A stretch of 64,000 nucleotides of DNA from Bettongia penicillata ogilbyi. Taxonomy: Eukaryota > Chordata > Mammalia > Diprotodontia > Potoroidae. This document shows, one piece after another, positions 34,504 through 46,479 of the stretch (positions within the stretch are counted from its first letter, which is position 1; every line of letters begins with the position of its first letter). The notes beneath the pieces were generated by a model that ran no database searches, had not been told where the DNA came from, and saw only the letters and a list, made by a program, of their open reading frames with translations. A program made the translations under genes and the position numbers. The DNA lies in assembly GCA_023548195.1 (NCBI GenBank), contig JAJHZJ010000577.1:798574-862573 (forward strand), given 5' to 3'.

Positions 34504-34746
34504 TCTTTTTCTAAACTTTTGTCTTTTTTCTCACTTTCTGCCTTTTTCTTCCTTTCTTTTCTTTTTCCTACTTTCTTTTTTCCCTTTACTTTTTGCTTTT
34601 GTTTATTTGTCCTTTTTGTTCCATTTCTTTCTTTTTGCTTTTCCTTTCTTTTTCCTTTTTGTTTCATTTCTTTTTTCTTCCTATCTTTCTCTTTCTTCCT
34701 CCCTTCCTACCTCAATCTCTTTATTTTCTTCTTTCTTTCTTTCTTT
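34504..34746 (+). repeat. Pyrimidine-rich (TTTC/CTTT) tract
   Basis: Nearly 240 bp dominated by T and C with irregular TTTC/CCTT units. It gives FFLSF-type frames that are composition artefacts. Confidence 0.85.
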
Positions 34747-34749
34747 ATG

Positions 34750-36480
34750 TACTTATTTTTCTGCAGCATTAGCAGGGTCATCAGGTTGTCTGGTTAGTGT
34801 TCTTCGTCACAGACTCCAAAGTTTGAACCCAGTGCTTTGCTCCATGAATGTGCATGAGAGATAGAGTAATTTCTAGTTTTCTAAAAAAAAAATAAATAAT
34901 CCTCTACTATTTCTTTGTCTCTGGTATAAGGAGAAAAATCTGGAAGGAACATTGAGCACAGTAAGCAGGAGTTGGGAAAAGACAAATTTTTAAAGCTATC
35001 ATCATGTAGAAAGTTTTTATCTCTTCATATCTGTGTCATTGCGGTATTTATTTGCTCCAGCTTGCATGGCTACTCTACAGCCCACTCTACCAGATTCTTC
35101 AACAATGTCACCCTTTGTTGGGAGATGACTGCTCCTGCAACTAAACTTGAGATACTATCAGCTTCTTGTCTAAATACCTGAATCTTGTAACCAGTGACCC
35201 ATACCTCCCTAACTTCCTCCTCCTTTAAAAAACCAACTTCTTTACATGTCATTAAAATAGAACACAAAAACAAAGTGGAACTAGATCACAGGTTTCTGAT
35301 TCTTATAGGACTGCTGAGTAATGATACTGACATCAATGCAAAGGATATTCTTTTTTAATTTGTTGTTGATCATCATGCTATGAGTACCGGCTCATGTGCT
35401 TACATTAATAACACAATAGTCTTTTGTTCTTATATCTGTCCAAACACCCAGAACATTGATTCAAACCCCCCCCCCCCCAAAGCTTTCAGCCTCCTTACTA
35501 GGTATTCATGATCTTTAACTATGTCTGATCGTCAGCCAGTACATTTTTTGTTTATTATCCTTGCTTTATGACCCACACAGCATCTTTCCACAAGATAATA
35601 TGCCTATAATACATCTGTCATTCCTGACTATCTGTGGAGCTTCTCATTGGTCATGATGTACCACAGAAAGATTTTTCAACATTCTTTTTCTCTATTGTAT
35701 GCTGGATAAAGCTGAACTTCCTCTGCAGTGTATTATCAAACAACATCCTGATGATCTTTCTGGACACCTCCTCATTGATCACTGTCAAGCAGGTACAGCT
35801 GAAACAAATCCAAATGGTTTTGTTTCTTCTCACTTATTTCTTGTCTATGAAATTATCTTGCAGGAGTTGTTAATTGAGGTACTCATATTCTACTATCCAT
35901 TCCAACAGAACAGATATCAGTTACGAAAGTTATTGAACCCTGTCTATTCCAATTTCATTCAGACTAGATGAGTACAAATACTCTTCGAATTTCTAGTCTT
36001 TCAAATCCTTACATTTTAATATTTCTCTGCTCCTTTTTATTTTTATAAATAAAATACAGATTAGACTTACAATATACATGTTAGGCTGGCTAAAATATTG
36101 TAGAATGTCATTTCTCTAGAAAGCCTGGAGGAGTGTCATCCCTAGAAATGCTAGATATATCCCAGTTTTCTTCAGAGACTAAAGTTATGTACACACCAGC
36201 TGAAACAAACCACCTTTTGAGTCAATTGTTTGCATTTCTCAACAAATATTTAAGGAGCACATGCAACATGCTGTAATGTGTGTTGTGAAAGAATCTGAAA
36301 TTTGGCAGTGGTTGGTAGGGTGACAGATCAAACCACCATTATACTGCATGCAGTATATACAGGTTAAAAACAAAAGAAATGTCATTTTGATTTTGAACTC
36401 TGCAGTGAAGGTCTAAAAATGAACTTCAGTTTCCCTCCAGGGCAACACATTTGGGACTATAAAAGGTGAATTCTGTATCT
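34750..36480. other. Unassigned intergenic DNA
   Basis: No recognised repeat or gene. A 13-C run lies at 35466-35478. Overlapping frames of 60-90 codons near 35634-35971 on both strands match nothing I know. Confidence 0.4.
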
Positions 36481-36529
36481 TGTGACATTTCACTATTCAT
36501 TGTGAACTACTTTGAAGTCTCTTCCCTTT

Positions 36530-36605
36530 CAGCATCAGATGAGACAATATGCAATGTTCTTTGCAAACCTTAAAGAGTTAAATAAATGCTAGCTATTTCT
36601 ACCTA
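36530..36605 (+). repeat. MIR 3' end fragment
   Basis: 'atgagacaatatgcaatgttctttgcaaaccttaaagagttaaataaatgctagctattt' matches the 3' part of a MIR-type SINE. Confidence 0.6.
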
Positions 36606-36841
36606 TGATTATTTTAACAAGGACTTCAGGGATTTCAAGAACTAGAGGCTCACGATTTTTAAAATCTAGTATTTTCAACAGCCTATCCTATTTTTTAAAT
36701 AATTATTACTTAATTATAGTTATTCCAAAATGCTTCTTAGTGTCAAGTCATAAATGTTCCCTCCTTGAAGCAATGACTTAGTGGTGAATCTCTGAAAAAG
36801 GAAGGAAGAAAAAATGGAGAAAGGGATGGAAAAAAGTAAGG

Positions 36842-36951
36842 AAAGAAGGAAGAAGGAAGGGAGGGAAGGAAGGAAGGAAGGAAGGAAGGAAGGAAGGAAG
36901 GAAGGAAGGAAGGAAGGAAGGAAGGAAGGAAGGAAGGAAGGAAGGAAGGAA
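36842..36951 (+). repeat. (GGAA)n microsatellite
   Basis: Tandem AAGG units, the second GGAA array in the window. It causes FLPSFLPS frames on the minus strand. Confidence 0.96.
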
Positions 36952-37013
36952 AGACCAAGTAGATAAAAAATGTCTTATTACCCACATTTTAACATGCATT
37001 TGTATGTCCAGCA

Positions 37014-37095
37014 ATATATATATATATATATATGCGTGTGTGTGTATATATAGATAGATAGATAGAGATATAATATAGATAGAGATATATATATC
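37014..37095 (+). repeat. (TA)n/(TG)n/(GATA)n compound microsatellite
   Basis: A TA run, a short TG run, then GATA and GATATA units. Confidence 0.9.
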
Positions 37096-37599
37096 TGGTA
37101 CAGATGGAAACTAGTCAGGAGTAGAATAATGGGAGGTGAGCAGGTTGATTACATTCAACAAATTACACAAATCCATGAAAATAAAGCCTTACCTTTTTAA
37201 TCTGAACATTTTACCATTGTTGCTTTCTCCCAAATTCTCTACTGTTGTTGCCAGACATGAAAAGCAATAGTCTCTGAAGAATTAAAGATGAATATCACAC
37301 AGATGGCAATAGAGAGGCACATGCTACATCGAACAGTCTTCACAGCATAACAAATGAGAAAAACAGTAGTAAAAGATATCAACAAAGTATATAATAGGAA
37401 GTGAAAATGAGCTGCTTAACTAGATAGAATAAGGAATAATGGGTGGACAGTGTTTCATTAGTACCTCACAAGTAGAAAATGAAAAAGATGTCAAGTACAT
37501 TTGCTGGACTCATTGCAGTGAACTTTTTCAGGACATGGACAAGAGTCACCCCCGGTGTGACAGGGTGACTTGAAATCTAAATGTGGTTATTTTTAGGTA

Positions 37600-37862
37600 C
37601 CACTTCTTTAGAAGTTTTGTTCAGTCAGGTCCAACCCTTCATGTTCCCATTTGGAGTTCCTTGGCAAAAGATACTGGAGTGGTTTGCCATTTACTTCTTC
37701 AACTCCTTTTACAGATGAAGAAGTAAGGCATATGGTTAAATGACTTTCCCAGGGTCACACAGCTAGTAAGTGTCTGAGGGTAGATTGGAACTCAAGAAGA
37801 AGAAGAGTCTTCCAGACTCCAGGCCCAGTGATCTATCCACTGTGTCACCTAGATGCCCTGTA
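37600..37862 (-). repeat. CORE-SINE, near full length
   Basis: The minus strand starts with 'cagggcatctaggtgacacagtggatag' and passes through 'agctgtgtgaccctggg' and 'aaatggcaaaccactccagtatc' to the tail near 37610. This is the marsupial tRNA-derived SINE with the longer 3' body. Confidence 0.92.
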
Positions 37863-38124
37863 GAAGTTTAGTTGAAGTCATTGTAATTGTTGCGACATCT
37901 CTGTGGAGTCAAAGAAGAAAAATGACTGGTATCTTTTCTATACTGGACATATGAAACACATGTGCTACCGGTCCAGTTGTCAATTAATCACCAAGTACTT
38001 ATTAAGTGTCAGTTATTAAACAGACCTGTGCTAAACTCTCGGAGATATGAAGATGAAATGAAAACAGCACCTCCCCTCCACCTCCATTGGAATATATTGT
38101 CATTTACTTTAGTATTGGTGTGAT

Positions 38125-38395
38125 GTTTAAGATATTGTGGGGAAGCTAGAGGATAGAGCATTGCTCCTGGAGTCAGGAAGGTCTAAGTCAAATTTGGCAT
38201 TAGTCATTTACTAGGGTGTGAACCTGAACAAGTCACTTGACCCCAATTTGCCTCCATTAATTCTCTGTAAAATGGGGACATGCTGGAGAAGGAAATGGCA
38301 ATGTAATTCAGTATCTTTGTCAAGACACTCCATAGATAAGTCCATGGGTTCAAAAAAAGTCAAACATGACCACAACAATATAAGATACTGTATGT
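38125..38395 (+). repeat. CORE-SINE
   Basis: The plus strand has 'agctagaggatagagcattgctcctggag', 'gaacctgaacaagtcacttgac', 'ctctgtaaaatgggg', 'ctggagaaggaaatggcaatg' and 'tatctttgtcaagac', followed by a diverged tail. Confidence 0.88.
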
Positions 38396-38419
38396 CTGAT
38401 CTGTAGAATAATCAAAATC

Positions 38420-38560
38420 AATCAAAAAAGGATTCATTATATATTTAGTATGTGTCAGGGACTATGCTAAGCAGAGAAGGATATAAAGAAATGCAAAATC
38501 AGTCCTTGCCTTCAAGTAGCTTACATTCTAATGAGGGAAATAACATGCAAATAATTAGGT
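38420..38560 (-). repeat. L2 3'-end relic
   Basis: The plus strand 'attatatatttagtatgtgtcagggactatgctaagc', 'ggatataaagaaatgc' and 'agtccttgccttcaagtagcttacattctaatgaggg' is the antisense L2 3' end, like that of the longer relic at 52.3 kb. Confidence 0.78.
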
Positions 38561-38569
38561 GCATGGGGC

Positions 38570-38830
38570 AGTTAGATGGTACATGTTTAATGTCAGGCTT
38601 AGAGTCATGAAAATTCATGTGATGTGAGTTCAACTCTCACCTGAGACACTTCCTTGCTGTATGATCCTGGGCAAGTTGCTTACCTCTGCCTCAATTTTCT
38701 CATCTGTAAAATACATTGGAGAAGGAAATGGCAAATCACTTCAGTATCTTTGCTGAGAAAATCCCAAATGGGATCATGAAGAATTGGACATGAATGAAAC
38801 AAATGAACACCAATGACAACAGCAAGAAAA
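38570..38830 (+). repeat. CORE-SINE, near full length
   Basis: It begins 'ggggcagttagatggtac' and continues through 'tgagttcaactctcacctgag', 'gatcctgggcaagttgcttac', 'tttctcatctgtaaaatac', 'ggagaaggaaatggcaaatcac' and 'cccaaatgggatcatgaagaattggacatg'. Confidence 0.92.
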
Positions 38831-39394
38831 CCAGATAAACAGAAGAGTCATAGAGAAGAGATGAGAAGTAATCTTGGTGAAAGCCATATTTAGCTTCTGT
38901 TGAAGAAACTCCATATACCTTTATTTAAATTCCATTGCATTCAAATGTTTTCAAATATTGAAAGTAGAAAAAGGTCTAGGCTAAAGCCCAGGAAAAGACT
39001 GGCTTGAATGGTTAAAATGTATTCTTTAGCACTCTTACATTAAATAATTTTCACCCCCCAAACTGAACAAGTCAGTTTTAGTGACAGTGAATAATACAGT
39101 TGCCAAGGTAGTCTGACCTGATTAGAAGGGAGCAGGGCAAAGGGAAGGGGGAAAGGTAGTCTTATAATCTGACATTTCATATTTTAAGACTTCTTTTCAG
39201 CCAACCTCCAGGATTGCAACTTGGAAGAATTTGATATACAAAATTACAGGTCCAAATCACTCTGAATAATACTTCCCTTCTTTTACTTTCATTGGTTGGA
39301 GTGGAGGAAAAGTCTGAGTATCTAAGAGGAGTGGGTAATAGAAATAGGCACACAGAGCAAAGACAAAGGTTTCCTCCATGAGCCATCTCAAGGA

Positions 39395-39565
39395 TTTTTA
39401 GAACTTAGAGTTCATCTAGTGCAATTTTCTCATTTTATAGATGAAGAAAGACCCAAAGATGCTCATTGAATTACCCAATGTCACACAGTTAGTTAATGTC
39501 AGAGCTGTGTCTCAGACTTGGAATTCTGTCTACAATCTTCTTTCCATTCCATCACCATCCCACTA
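39395..39565 (-). repeat. MIR fragment
   Basis: The plus strand 'attttctcattttatagatgaagaaag', 'aattacccaatgtcacacagttag' and 'ttggaattctgtctac' is a reversed MIR core and head. Confidence 0.75.
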
Positions 39566-39847
39566 AGGATAAATCAAGTTGACAGAAAGTTGTTACCAGA
39601 GCCAGGCCTAAATAAGGTGCAGCCGTCATATAGCTCTTTTAGCAAAACAAACAGTACAGATAGAGTGTCCCTGTGAAATACTCTTCTTAATGAATTCGCT
39701 GAACTCCTGAATATCCATCTCCTTCTCCTCCCCACTCTCCCTTCCCAGAAGAATATCTTGCCTGGCTTTAAGGAAGCTTGACCTTTGAAACCTGAGTTTC
39801 AGGGTGTGCTGAACAGCTTCATTGGCTCTCTTCTCCTCTGAGTTCAT

Positions 39848-40115
39848 GGTCTTGTTTGTTTGTCCTTTGTTCTAGAAGAGGATCAATGACGTTAGAAGGG
39901 TGATGTCTTAAGTTAGAAGTGAATTGGATTTAAGTGAGGCAGGGTTGTACCAAATCCTCAATCTCTTTTTCTCCACCAGAGTCATCACAGTCCAGTGGCA
40001 AAACATAGGCCAGGATGACTGGCAATGGCCCAGCATGCCATGGGAGACCTTGACCTTTTTAAGCTAAGGTCTTTCCCAGGTCTCAAATTGTCTGAGGCAA
40101 CTCCTACTCAGTGTC
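39848..40115 (+). repeat. Marsupial SINE-like repeat, copy 1
   Basis: 'tgtcctttgttctagaagaggatcaatgacgtt', 'gtgaattggatttaagtgaggcagg', 'cagtccagtggcaaaacataggccaggatgactggcaatggccca' recur, diverged, at 63655-63865. Two copies in the same order show an interspersed repeat. I think it is a marsupial SINE with an RTE-type tail, but the family name is not certain. Confidence 0.7.
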
Positions 40116-40118
40116 CAA

Positions 40119-40675
40119 GAACTGGAAATCAAGGGGATGCCCATCAATTGGGGAACGACTGAACAAGTTGTGGTATATGAATGTAATGGAATACTATTAT
40201 GCTGTAAGAAATGATGAACAGGAAGACTTCAGAAAGGCCTGAAAGGACTTATATGAACTGATGCTGAGTGAGAGGAGCAGAACCAGGAGAACTTCGTACA
40301 CAGAAACAACCACAGTATGTGAGGAAATTTTCTGGTAGACTTAGTACTTCACAGAAATGCAAGGACCTAAAAAATTCCCAATGGACTCTTGAGGCAAAAT
40401 GCCTTCCACATCCAGAGAACTGGATCACAGAATGAAGCAGACTCTTTTGTTTTGTTTTGGTTTTTCTCATGGTTTCTCCTCATTCACTTTAATTATTTCA
40501 CGTGAGGTGACTAAGATGAAAATGTATTCAGTAACAATGTATGTGTAGAACTCGTATAGGATTGCACACCACCTTGGGGGGGGCAGAGCAGAGGGAGGAG
40601 AAAAAATCTAAGATTTGTGGAAGTGATTGTAGAAAACTGAAAACAAATAAATTAATTAGAATAAAATAAAGTGCT
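40119..40675 (+). mobile_element. L1 3' end (ORF2 C-terminus plus 3' UTR)
   Basis: It starts within the conserved ORF2 end: 'gggatgcccatcaattggggaacgactg', then MEYYYAVRNDEQEDFRKA near 40188, equivalent to the MEYYSAIKNDE motif of other mammalian L1s, with one stop soon after. A 3' UTR and an AATAAA-rich tail near 40645-40672 follow. It is 5' truncated. It is less diverged than the antisense copies and begins just after the SINE-like repeat. Confidence 0.92.
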
Positions 40676-40789
40676 TTGTGTGTTAAAAAGAAATAAAGGC
40701 AAAAAATGGCTTAGTTTGATTTCCCAAAGCAAATAACAAGATGCAATCTCTCCTCTGGGTAAATGTCATGGGAGTGTGGAAAGAGGGTA

Positions 40790-40960
40790 AGATTTTCAAC
40801 TAGATCACCTCAGTTTGGATCTCATCTCTGATGCTCACTAACTTGGGTAACCCAGACAAGGCGTCTCTCTCTAGACCACAATTCTTCAAGGGTAAAATGA
40901 AAGACATGAATATATCAAGGTTCCTTTCAGCTCCAAACACTATAATCCTATATTTCAGAC
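40790..40960 (+). repeat. MIR fragment
   Basis: 'tttggatctcatctctgatgctcac', 'aacttgggtaacccagacaagg' and 'ggttcctttcagctccaaacactataatcc' follow the MIR head-core order with high divergence. Confidence 0.65.
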
Positions 40961-41660
40961 ACAGGAGATAGCAGAAAAAGGAGGAGGAAATGGTCAGGGG
41001 TATTACAATCTTGGTATTTCTCCTTTTCACTCTTCCCTCCTTCCCCCCATTGCTACTCCACTGCTTCACTGGCCAAAGAATCCTCAGAGATGGGATATGT
41101 GGGATCCTTTAATTAACCACAGGAAAATTGTGGCAGGGTGGCAAATCCATCATCAAAGATAAATAGCTTAAGGATATAGTTGCATTCTACCTGCTTTCAA
41201 AATCTCAAGGGCTTTTTTTCCCCTTAACTTTGGATTTGTATGGATGTGCAATATTTCAAAAAGAAGAAAGAATAAAATCAGTCTTGTATTTAGGTGCCAG
41301 TGAATTGCTCTATTTCAAAACATAGCTTAAGGACTAACATGTATAAAGTGTGGATCGGTGTTTTTAGCTTCTCAGTTCTCTGGTGAGTATCTTGAAATTC
41401 ATCTGATGAACAAGAGATCCTTGAGGCTGTTACTTAGTGAGAAAACTCTGAAACTGGGCTGCTTTTCTGTGTTCTGTCTAGCAGTCAGACATTGTTTTAC
41501 TAACCATCTCTATATTCAGGTTTTATCTAGGGAAAAATCAGCTCACATACACATACACTTCTTACACCTAGAATTGCTGTATTGGAGCAGGACCAACATA
41601 ACATTAACTGGTGCAATGCTTTTTGTAATGTCTGGTCTCCCTTACTCCTTTTTTATTTTT
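40960..41660. other. Unassigned intergenic DNA
   Basis: No gene or repeat recognised. The right end is T-rich and leads into the L1. Confidence 0.4.
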
Positions 41661-44367
41661 TTCTTTTTTTCCAGTTAATACTACTGTATATTTTCCAATT
41701 ACTTGTAAAGATAGTTTTCAACATTCATTTTTATAAGATTTTGAGTTTCAAATTTTTCTCTTCTCCCTCCCTAAGATGGCAAGCAATCCAATGCATGATC
41801 ATGTTAAACGTATTTCCATATTAGTCAAGTTGTGAAAGAAGAATCAGAACAAAATGGAAAAACCATGAGAAAGGGGGAAAAAAAGCAAAAAACAAAGGAA
41901 ATATAAAAAATCAGTATTCATACTCTACAGTTCTTTCTGGATGTGGTTAGCATTTTCCATCATGAGGCTTCTAGAATTCTCCTGGTTCATCCATTGCTGA
42001 GAAAAGTTAATTCTATCATAGTCAATCATTGCATAATGCTGCCATTGCTATATATAATGTTCTCCTGGTTCTGCTCTCTTTACTCAGCATCAGATCATCT
42101 AAGATTTTCTAGGTTTTTCTGAAATCTGCCTGCCCATCATTTCTTATAGAACAATAGTAGTCATTTATACTTACTTATTCATATTTATTATTATTTATAT
42201 TCATATACTACAATTTGTTCAGCCATTCCACAATGGATGGGTATTCCTTTAGTTTCCAATTATTTGCCACTACAAAAAAAGCTGCTACAAATATATTTGC
42301 CTATATAGATCCTTTTCCCCTTTTTGGATGTCTATGGGATACAGATCTGGTAGTGGTATTTCTGGATAAAGGGTATACACAGTTTTATATCCCTTTGGGC
42401 ATAGTTCAAAATTGCTCTCCAGAATGGTTGGATCAGTTCACAACTCCACCAACAATGCACTAATGCTCCAATTTCCCCATATCTCCCCCAAAATTTATCA
42501 TTTTCATTTTCTCTCAAATAAACCACTCTTAGAGGTGTGAGATGATGCCTTAGAGGTTGTTTAATTTGCATTTCTCTAACCTGTAGTGATTTAGAGCTTT
42601 TTTCATGTGACTATTGATAACTTTAATTTCTTCACCTGAAAACTATCTGTTCATATCCCTTAACCATTTATCAGCTGGGGAATGACATGTTCTTACAAAT
42701 TTACCTCAATTCTCCATATATTTTAGAAATGAGGTCTTTATCAGAAACATTGACTATAAAAATTGTTTCCAAACTTTCTCCTTGCTTTCTAATCTTGGTT
42801 GCATTGGTTTTGCTTCCACAAAACCTTTTGAATTTAACATAATCAAAATTATTCACTTTGTATTTCATAATGTTCTTTATCTCTTGTTTAGTCATGAATT
42901 CTTCCCTTCTCTGTAGAACTGACAGGTAAACTATTCCTTGATCTCCAAATGTATTTAACTTCCTTTATGTCTAAATCATGTACCCATTTCAACCTTATAT
43001 TGGTATAGGGTGTGAAATGTTGATCTATGCCTAGTTTTTGCATTCTATTTTCCAGTTTTCCCAGCAGTTTTTGGCAAATAGTGAGTTTTTCAAACAGTAG
43101 ATTAATATAATCATTTACTACTGTGTCGTATGTTCCTAACTTATTCCACTGATCCACCACTCAGTTTCTCAGCCAGCACCAAATAGTTTTGATGATTGCT
43201 GATTCATAATATAGCTTTAGGTCTGGTGTATAACTAGGTCACCTTCTTTTGAATTTTTTCCCATTAATTCCCTTGATATTCTGGATCTTTTGTTCTTCCA
43301 GATGAATTTTGTTATAATTTTTTCTAGCTCTATAAAGTAATTTTTGGTAGTTTGGTTGGCATGGTAGTTTGATTAATTTACATAAAATTATCACTTTCAT
43401 CATATTAACTGATATTTTCCCAATTGTTTGGATCTGACTTTATTTGTGTAAAAAGTGTTTTGTAATTGTGCTCAGATAGTTCTTGGATTTATCTTGGTAG
43501 GTAGACAGACATCCAAATATTTTATATTATCTATAAATATATTAAAATGGAATCTCTTTCTATCTCTTGCAGCTGGACTTTGTTACATATAGAAATACTA
43601 ATGATTTATATGGGTTAGTTTTATATCTTGCAACTTTGCTAAAGTTGCTTCAAATAGTTTTTCAGTTAATTCTCCAGAATTCTCTAAGTGTACCATCATA
43701 TTATCTGCAAAGAGTGATAGCCTTGTTTCTCCTTTGCCTACTCTAATTCCTTCAATTTCTTTTTTCTTTTCTTATTGTGAAAACTAACATTTCTAGTACA
43801 ATATTGAATAATAGCGATGATAATGGGCATCCCTGTTACACTTCTGATCTTATTGGGAATGTTTATGGCTTATTTCCATTACACATAATGTTTGCTGATG
43901 GTTTTAGACAAATACTGCTTATCATTTTAAGGAAAACATCATTTATTCTTATGCTCTCTGGTAGTTTTAGTAGAAACGGATGCTGTATTTTGTCAAAAGG
44001 TTTTTCTGCATCTCTTGAGATAATAATATGATATTTATTAATTTTGTTATTGATATGCCAATTATGCTGATAGTTTTCCTAATAATGAACAAACCCTAAA
44101 TTCCTCATATAAATCCCACCTGGTCATAGTATATTGTCCTCATGATAAATTCCTGTAATCCCTTTGCTAATATTTTATATAAAGTTTTTGCATCAATATT
44201 CATTAGGGAAATTGTTTAATAATTTTCTTTCCCTGTTTTGGCTCTTTTGGTTTTAGGTATCAACACCATATTTGTTTCATAAAAGGGATTTGGTAGGACT
44301 CCACATATTTTCCCCAATAGTTTATATAGCACTGGAATTACTTATTCTTTAATTGTTTAGTAGAATT

Positions 44368-44431
44368 CTAAATTCATCTGGCCCTGGAGATTTTTACTTC
44401 TAAATTCATCTGGCCCTGGAGATTTTTACTT
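44368..44431 (+). repeat. 32-bp tandem duplication in L1
   Basis: Two adjacent copies (44368-44399 and 44400-44431) of a segment starting ctaaattcatctggccctgg, inside the ORF2 relic and about 75 bp from the MITE. Confidence 0.95.
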
Positions 44432-44507
44432 AGGGAGTTCTTCGATGACCTGTTCAATTTCTTTTTTCTAAAATAGGGTTTTGTAGATCCTCTTCTGTTA
44501 ATCTGGG

Positions 44508-44701
44508 CTATGGAAGGGGAACCTGCAGGCTTGAGGCCACATGTGACCCTCTGGGATCTCAAGTGTGGCCCTTTGACTGAATCCAAATTTCACAAAACAA
44601 ATCCCCTTAATAAAATGGTTTGTTGGAAAACTTGGACTCAGTCAAAAGGCCACATCCAAGAGTCACATGTAACCTTGAGGCTACAGGTTTCCCCAACACT
44701 G
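44508..44701. mobile_element. hAT-like MITE nested in L1
   Basis: A ~194-bp insert with long imperfect terminal inverted repeats of about 75 bp. From the left: ggggaacctgcaggcttgag, then acatgtgaccctctgggat, then tttgactgaatccaa. From the right on the other strand: ggggaaacctgtagcctcaa, acatgtgactcttggat, tttgactgagtccaa. Flanking L1 sequence is continuous in homology across it. No transposase is present. The target duplication (perhaps tctgggc/actgatc) is too decayed to be sure. The hAT assignment is inference from the termini. Confidence 0.75.
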
Positions 44702-46479
44702 ACTGATCAATTTATATTTTGGTAAATATTTACTTATTTCACTTAGATTGTCAGATTTATTGACATAGAGTTGGGGAAAAAATCTCCTAATTATTGCTTT
44801 AATGTCCTCTTCCTTGGTGGTGAATTCTCCCTTTTCATCTTTGATACTGGTAATCCAGTTTTCTTCTTTCTTTTTCAAATCAAATTGACCAAAAGTTTAT
44901 CTGTTTTATTGTTTTTTTCATAAAACCTACCCTTAGTTTCATTTATTAGTTTAATAGTTTTCCTGCTTTCAGTTTTATTAACCTCTCCTTTGATTTTCAG
45001 AATTTCTAATTTTGTACTTAATAGGGAATTTTTAATTTATTCTTTTTCTAGCATTTTTAGTTGTATCCTAATTCATTTATCTCCTCTTTCTCTATTTTTT
45101 TTTCATGTAAGCATTTAGAGATATAAAATTTCCTCTGAGAACTGCTTTGGCTAAATTCCATAAGCTTTGGTATGTTGTCTCACTATTATAATTTTCTTGG
45201 GTGAAGTTATTGATTGCTTCAGTGATTTGTTGTCTGACCCACTCATTCTTTAGGATTAGATTATTTAGTTTTCAAATACTTTTAAGCTGTCCTTCCATTG
45301 ACTTTTATTACATATAATTTTTATTGTATCATGATCTGAAAAGGATGCATATAATATTTCTGCCTTTCTGTGTTGGATTTTGATGTTTTTATACCTTGGT
45401 CAATTCTTGTTTATGTACCAGATATCACTGGAAAAAAAGCATATTCCTTTCTGTTCCCGTTCAGTTTTCTCCAGAGGTCTATCATATCTAACTTTTCTAA
45501 AATTCTATTCACCTTCTTATTTTCTTTCTTGTTTATTTTGTGATTAGATTTATCTGTCTTTAGGAGAGGAAGGTTGAGATGTCTATTTCTTCCTATAACT
45601 CCCCTAACTTGTCCTCTAAAAATTTGAATGCTATTCCACTTGGTGAATATATGTTAAATATGGATATTACTTCTTTGCCCATGGTACCTTTTAGCAAAAT
45701 GTAGTTTTCTTCTTTATCTCTTTTAAGTAGATCTAGTTTTTCATTTGCTTTGTCTGTTTACTTCAGCTGAGGCATAATATATTCTGCTCCAGCCTTTTCC
45801 CTTTTATTCTGTGTGTATCTCTCTGCTTCCAATGTGTTTCTTGTAAACAACATATTAAAGGATCCTACTTTTTTAATCCACCATGCTATTCACTTCCACT
45901 TTATGGGAGAGTTCCTCCCATTCACATTCAGTTATGAATACTAAATGTGTATTTCCCTTCATCCTATTTCCCCACCCTCTTCATAATTTTTTCTTTCCTT
46001 TCATCCTTTCCCTTCTCACCAGAGTTTCGCTTCTGACCATCACCTCCCCCCATCTTCCCTTCCTTACATCAGGTCCTGCTTTTCTTACCCCCTTCTCTTC
46101 CTACTTCCCTAAAATAAATTTCTATACCTGAGTGTGTATGTAGTAACCTTTTTGAGCCAAATCCAATGAGAGTAAGTTTCAAACAATGCTCATCCTCTCC
46201 CTTCTTTGCCTGTATTGTAATAGGTCTTTTGTGCCTCCTCATGTGATGTAATATACCCTATTCTGCCTCTGCCTTTCCTCTTCTCCCAGTACAATATTTT
46301 TCCACCCCTTGTTTTTGTATATCATCACATCAGAATCAACTTATATCCATAGCCTATGCTCATGAATACTCCTTCGACTGCCCGAACATAGATGCAGTTC
46401 TCAAGAGTTAAACGCATCATCTTCCTGTGTAGGGAAAACAGTTTAAATCTTATTGAATAAAGTGCTTGGGGTTTTTTTC

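Larger units (their letters stand above)
41990..45880 (-). pseudogene. L1 ORF2 relic (endonuclease plus reverse transcriptase)
   Basis: On the minus strand, near 45845-45760, the frame reads CCLQETHWKQRDTHRIKGK, which includes the endonuclease QETH block. Near 45640-45700, KEENYILLKG and FNIYSP fit the next endonuclease segment. Near 43950-44010, FDKIQHPFLLKL fits the reverse-transcriptase AFDKIQH block. Near 42420-42330, the 'ttcacaactccacc' complement gives the C-terminal W-S-C-E-L-I-Q-P-F-W region. The intact protein would nick target DNA and copy L1 RNA; this copy is dead. Confidence 0.85.
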
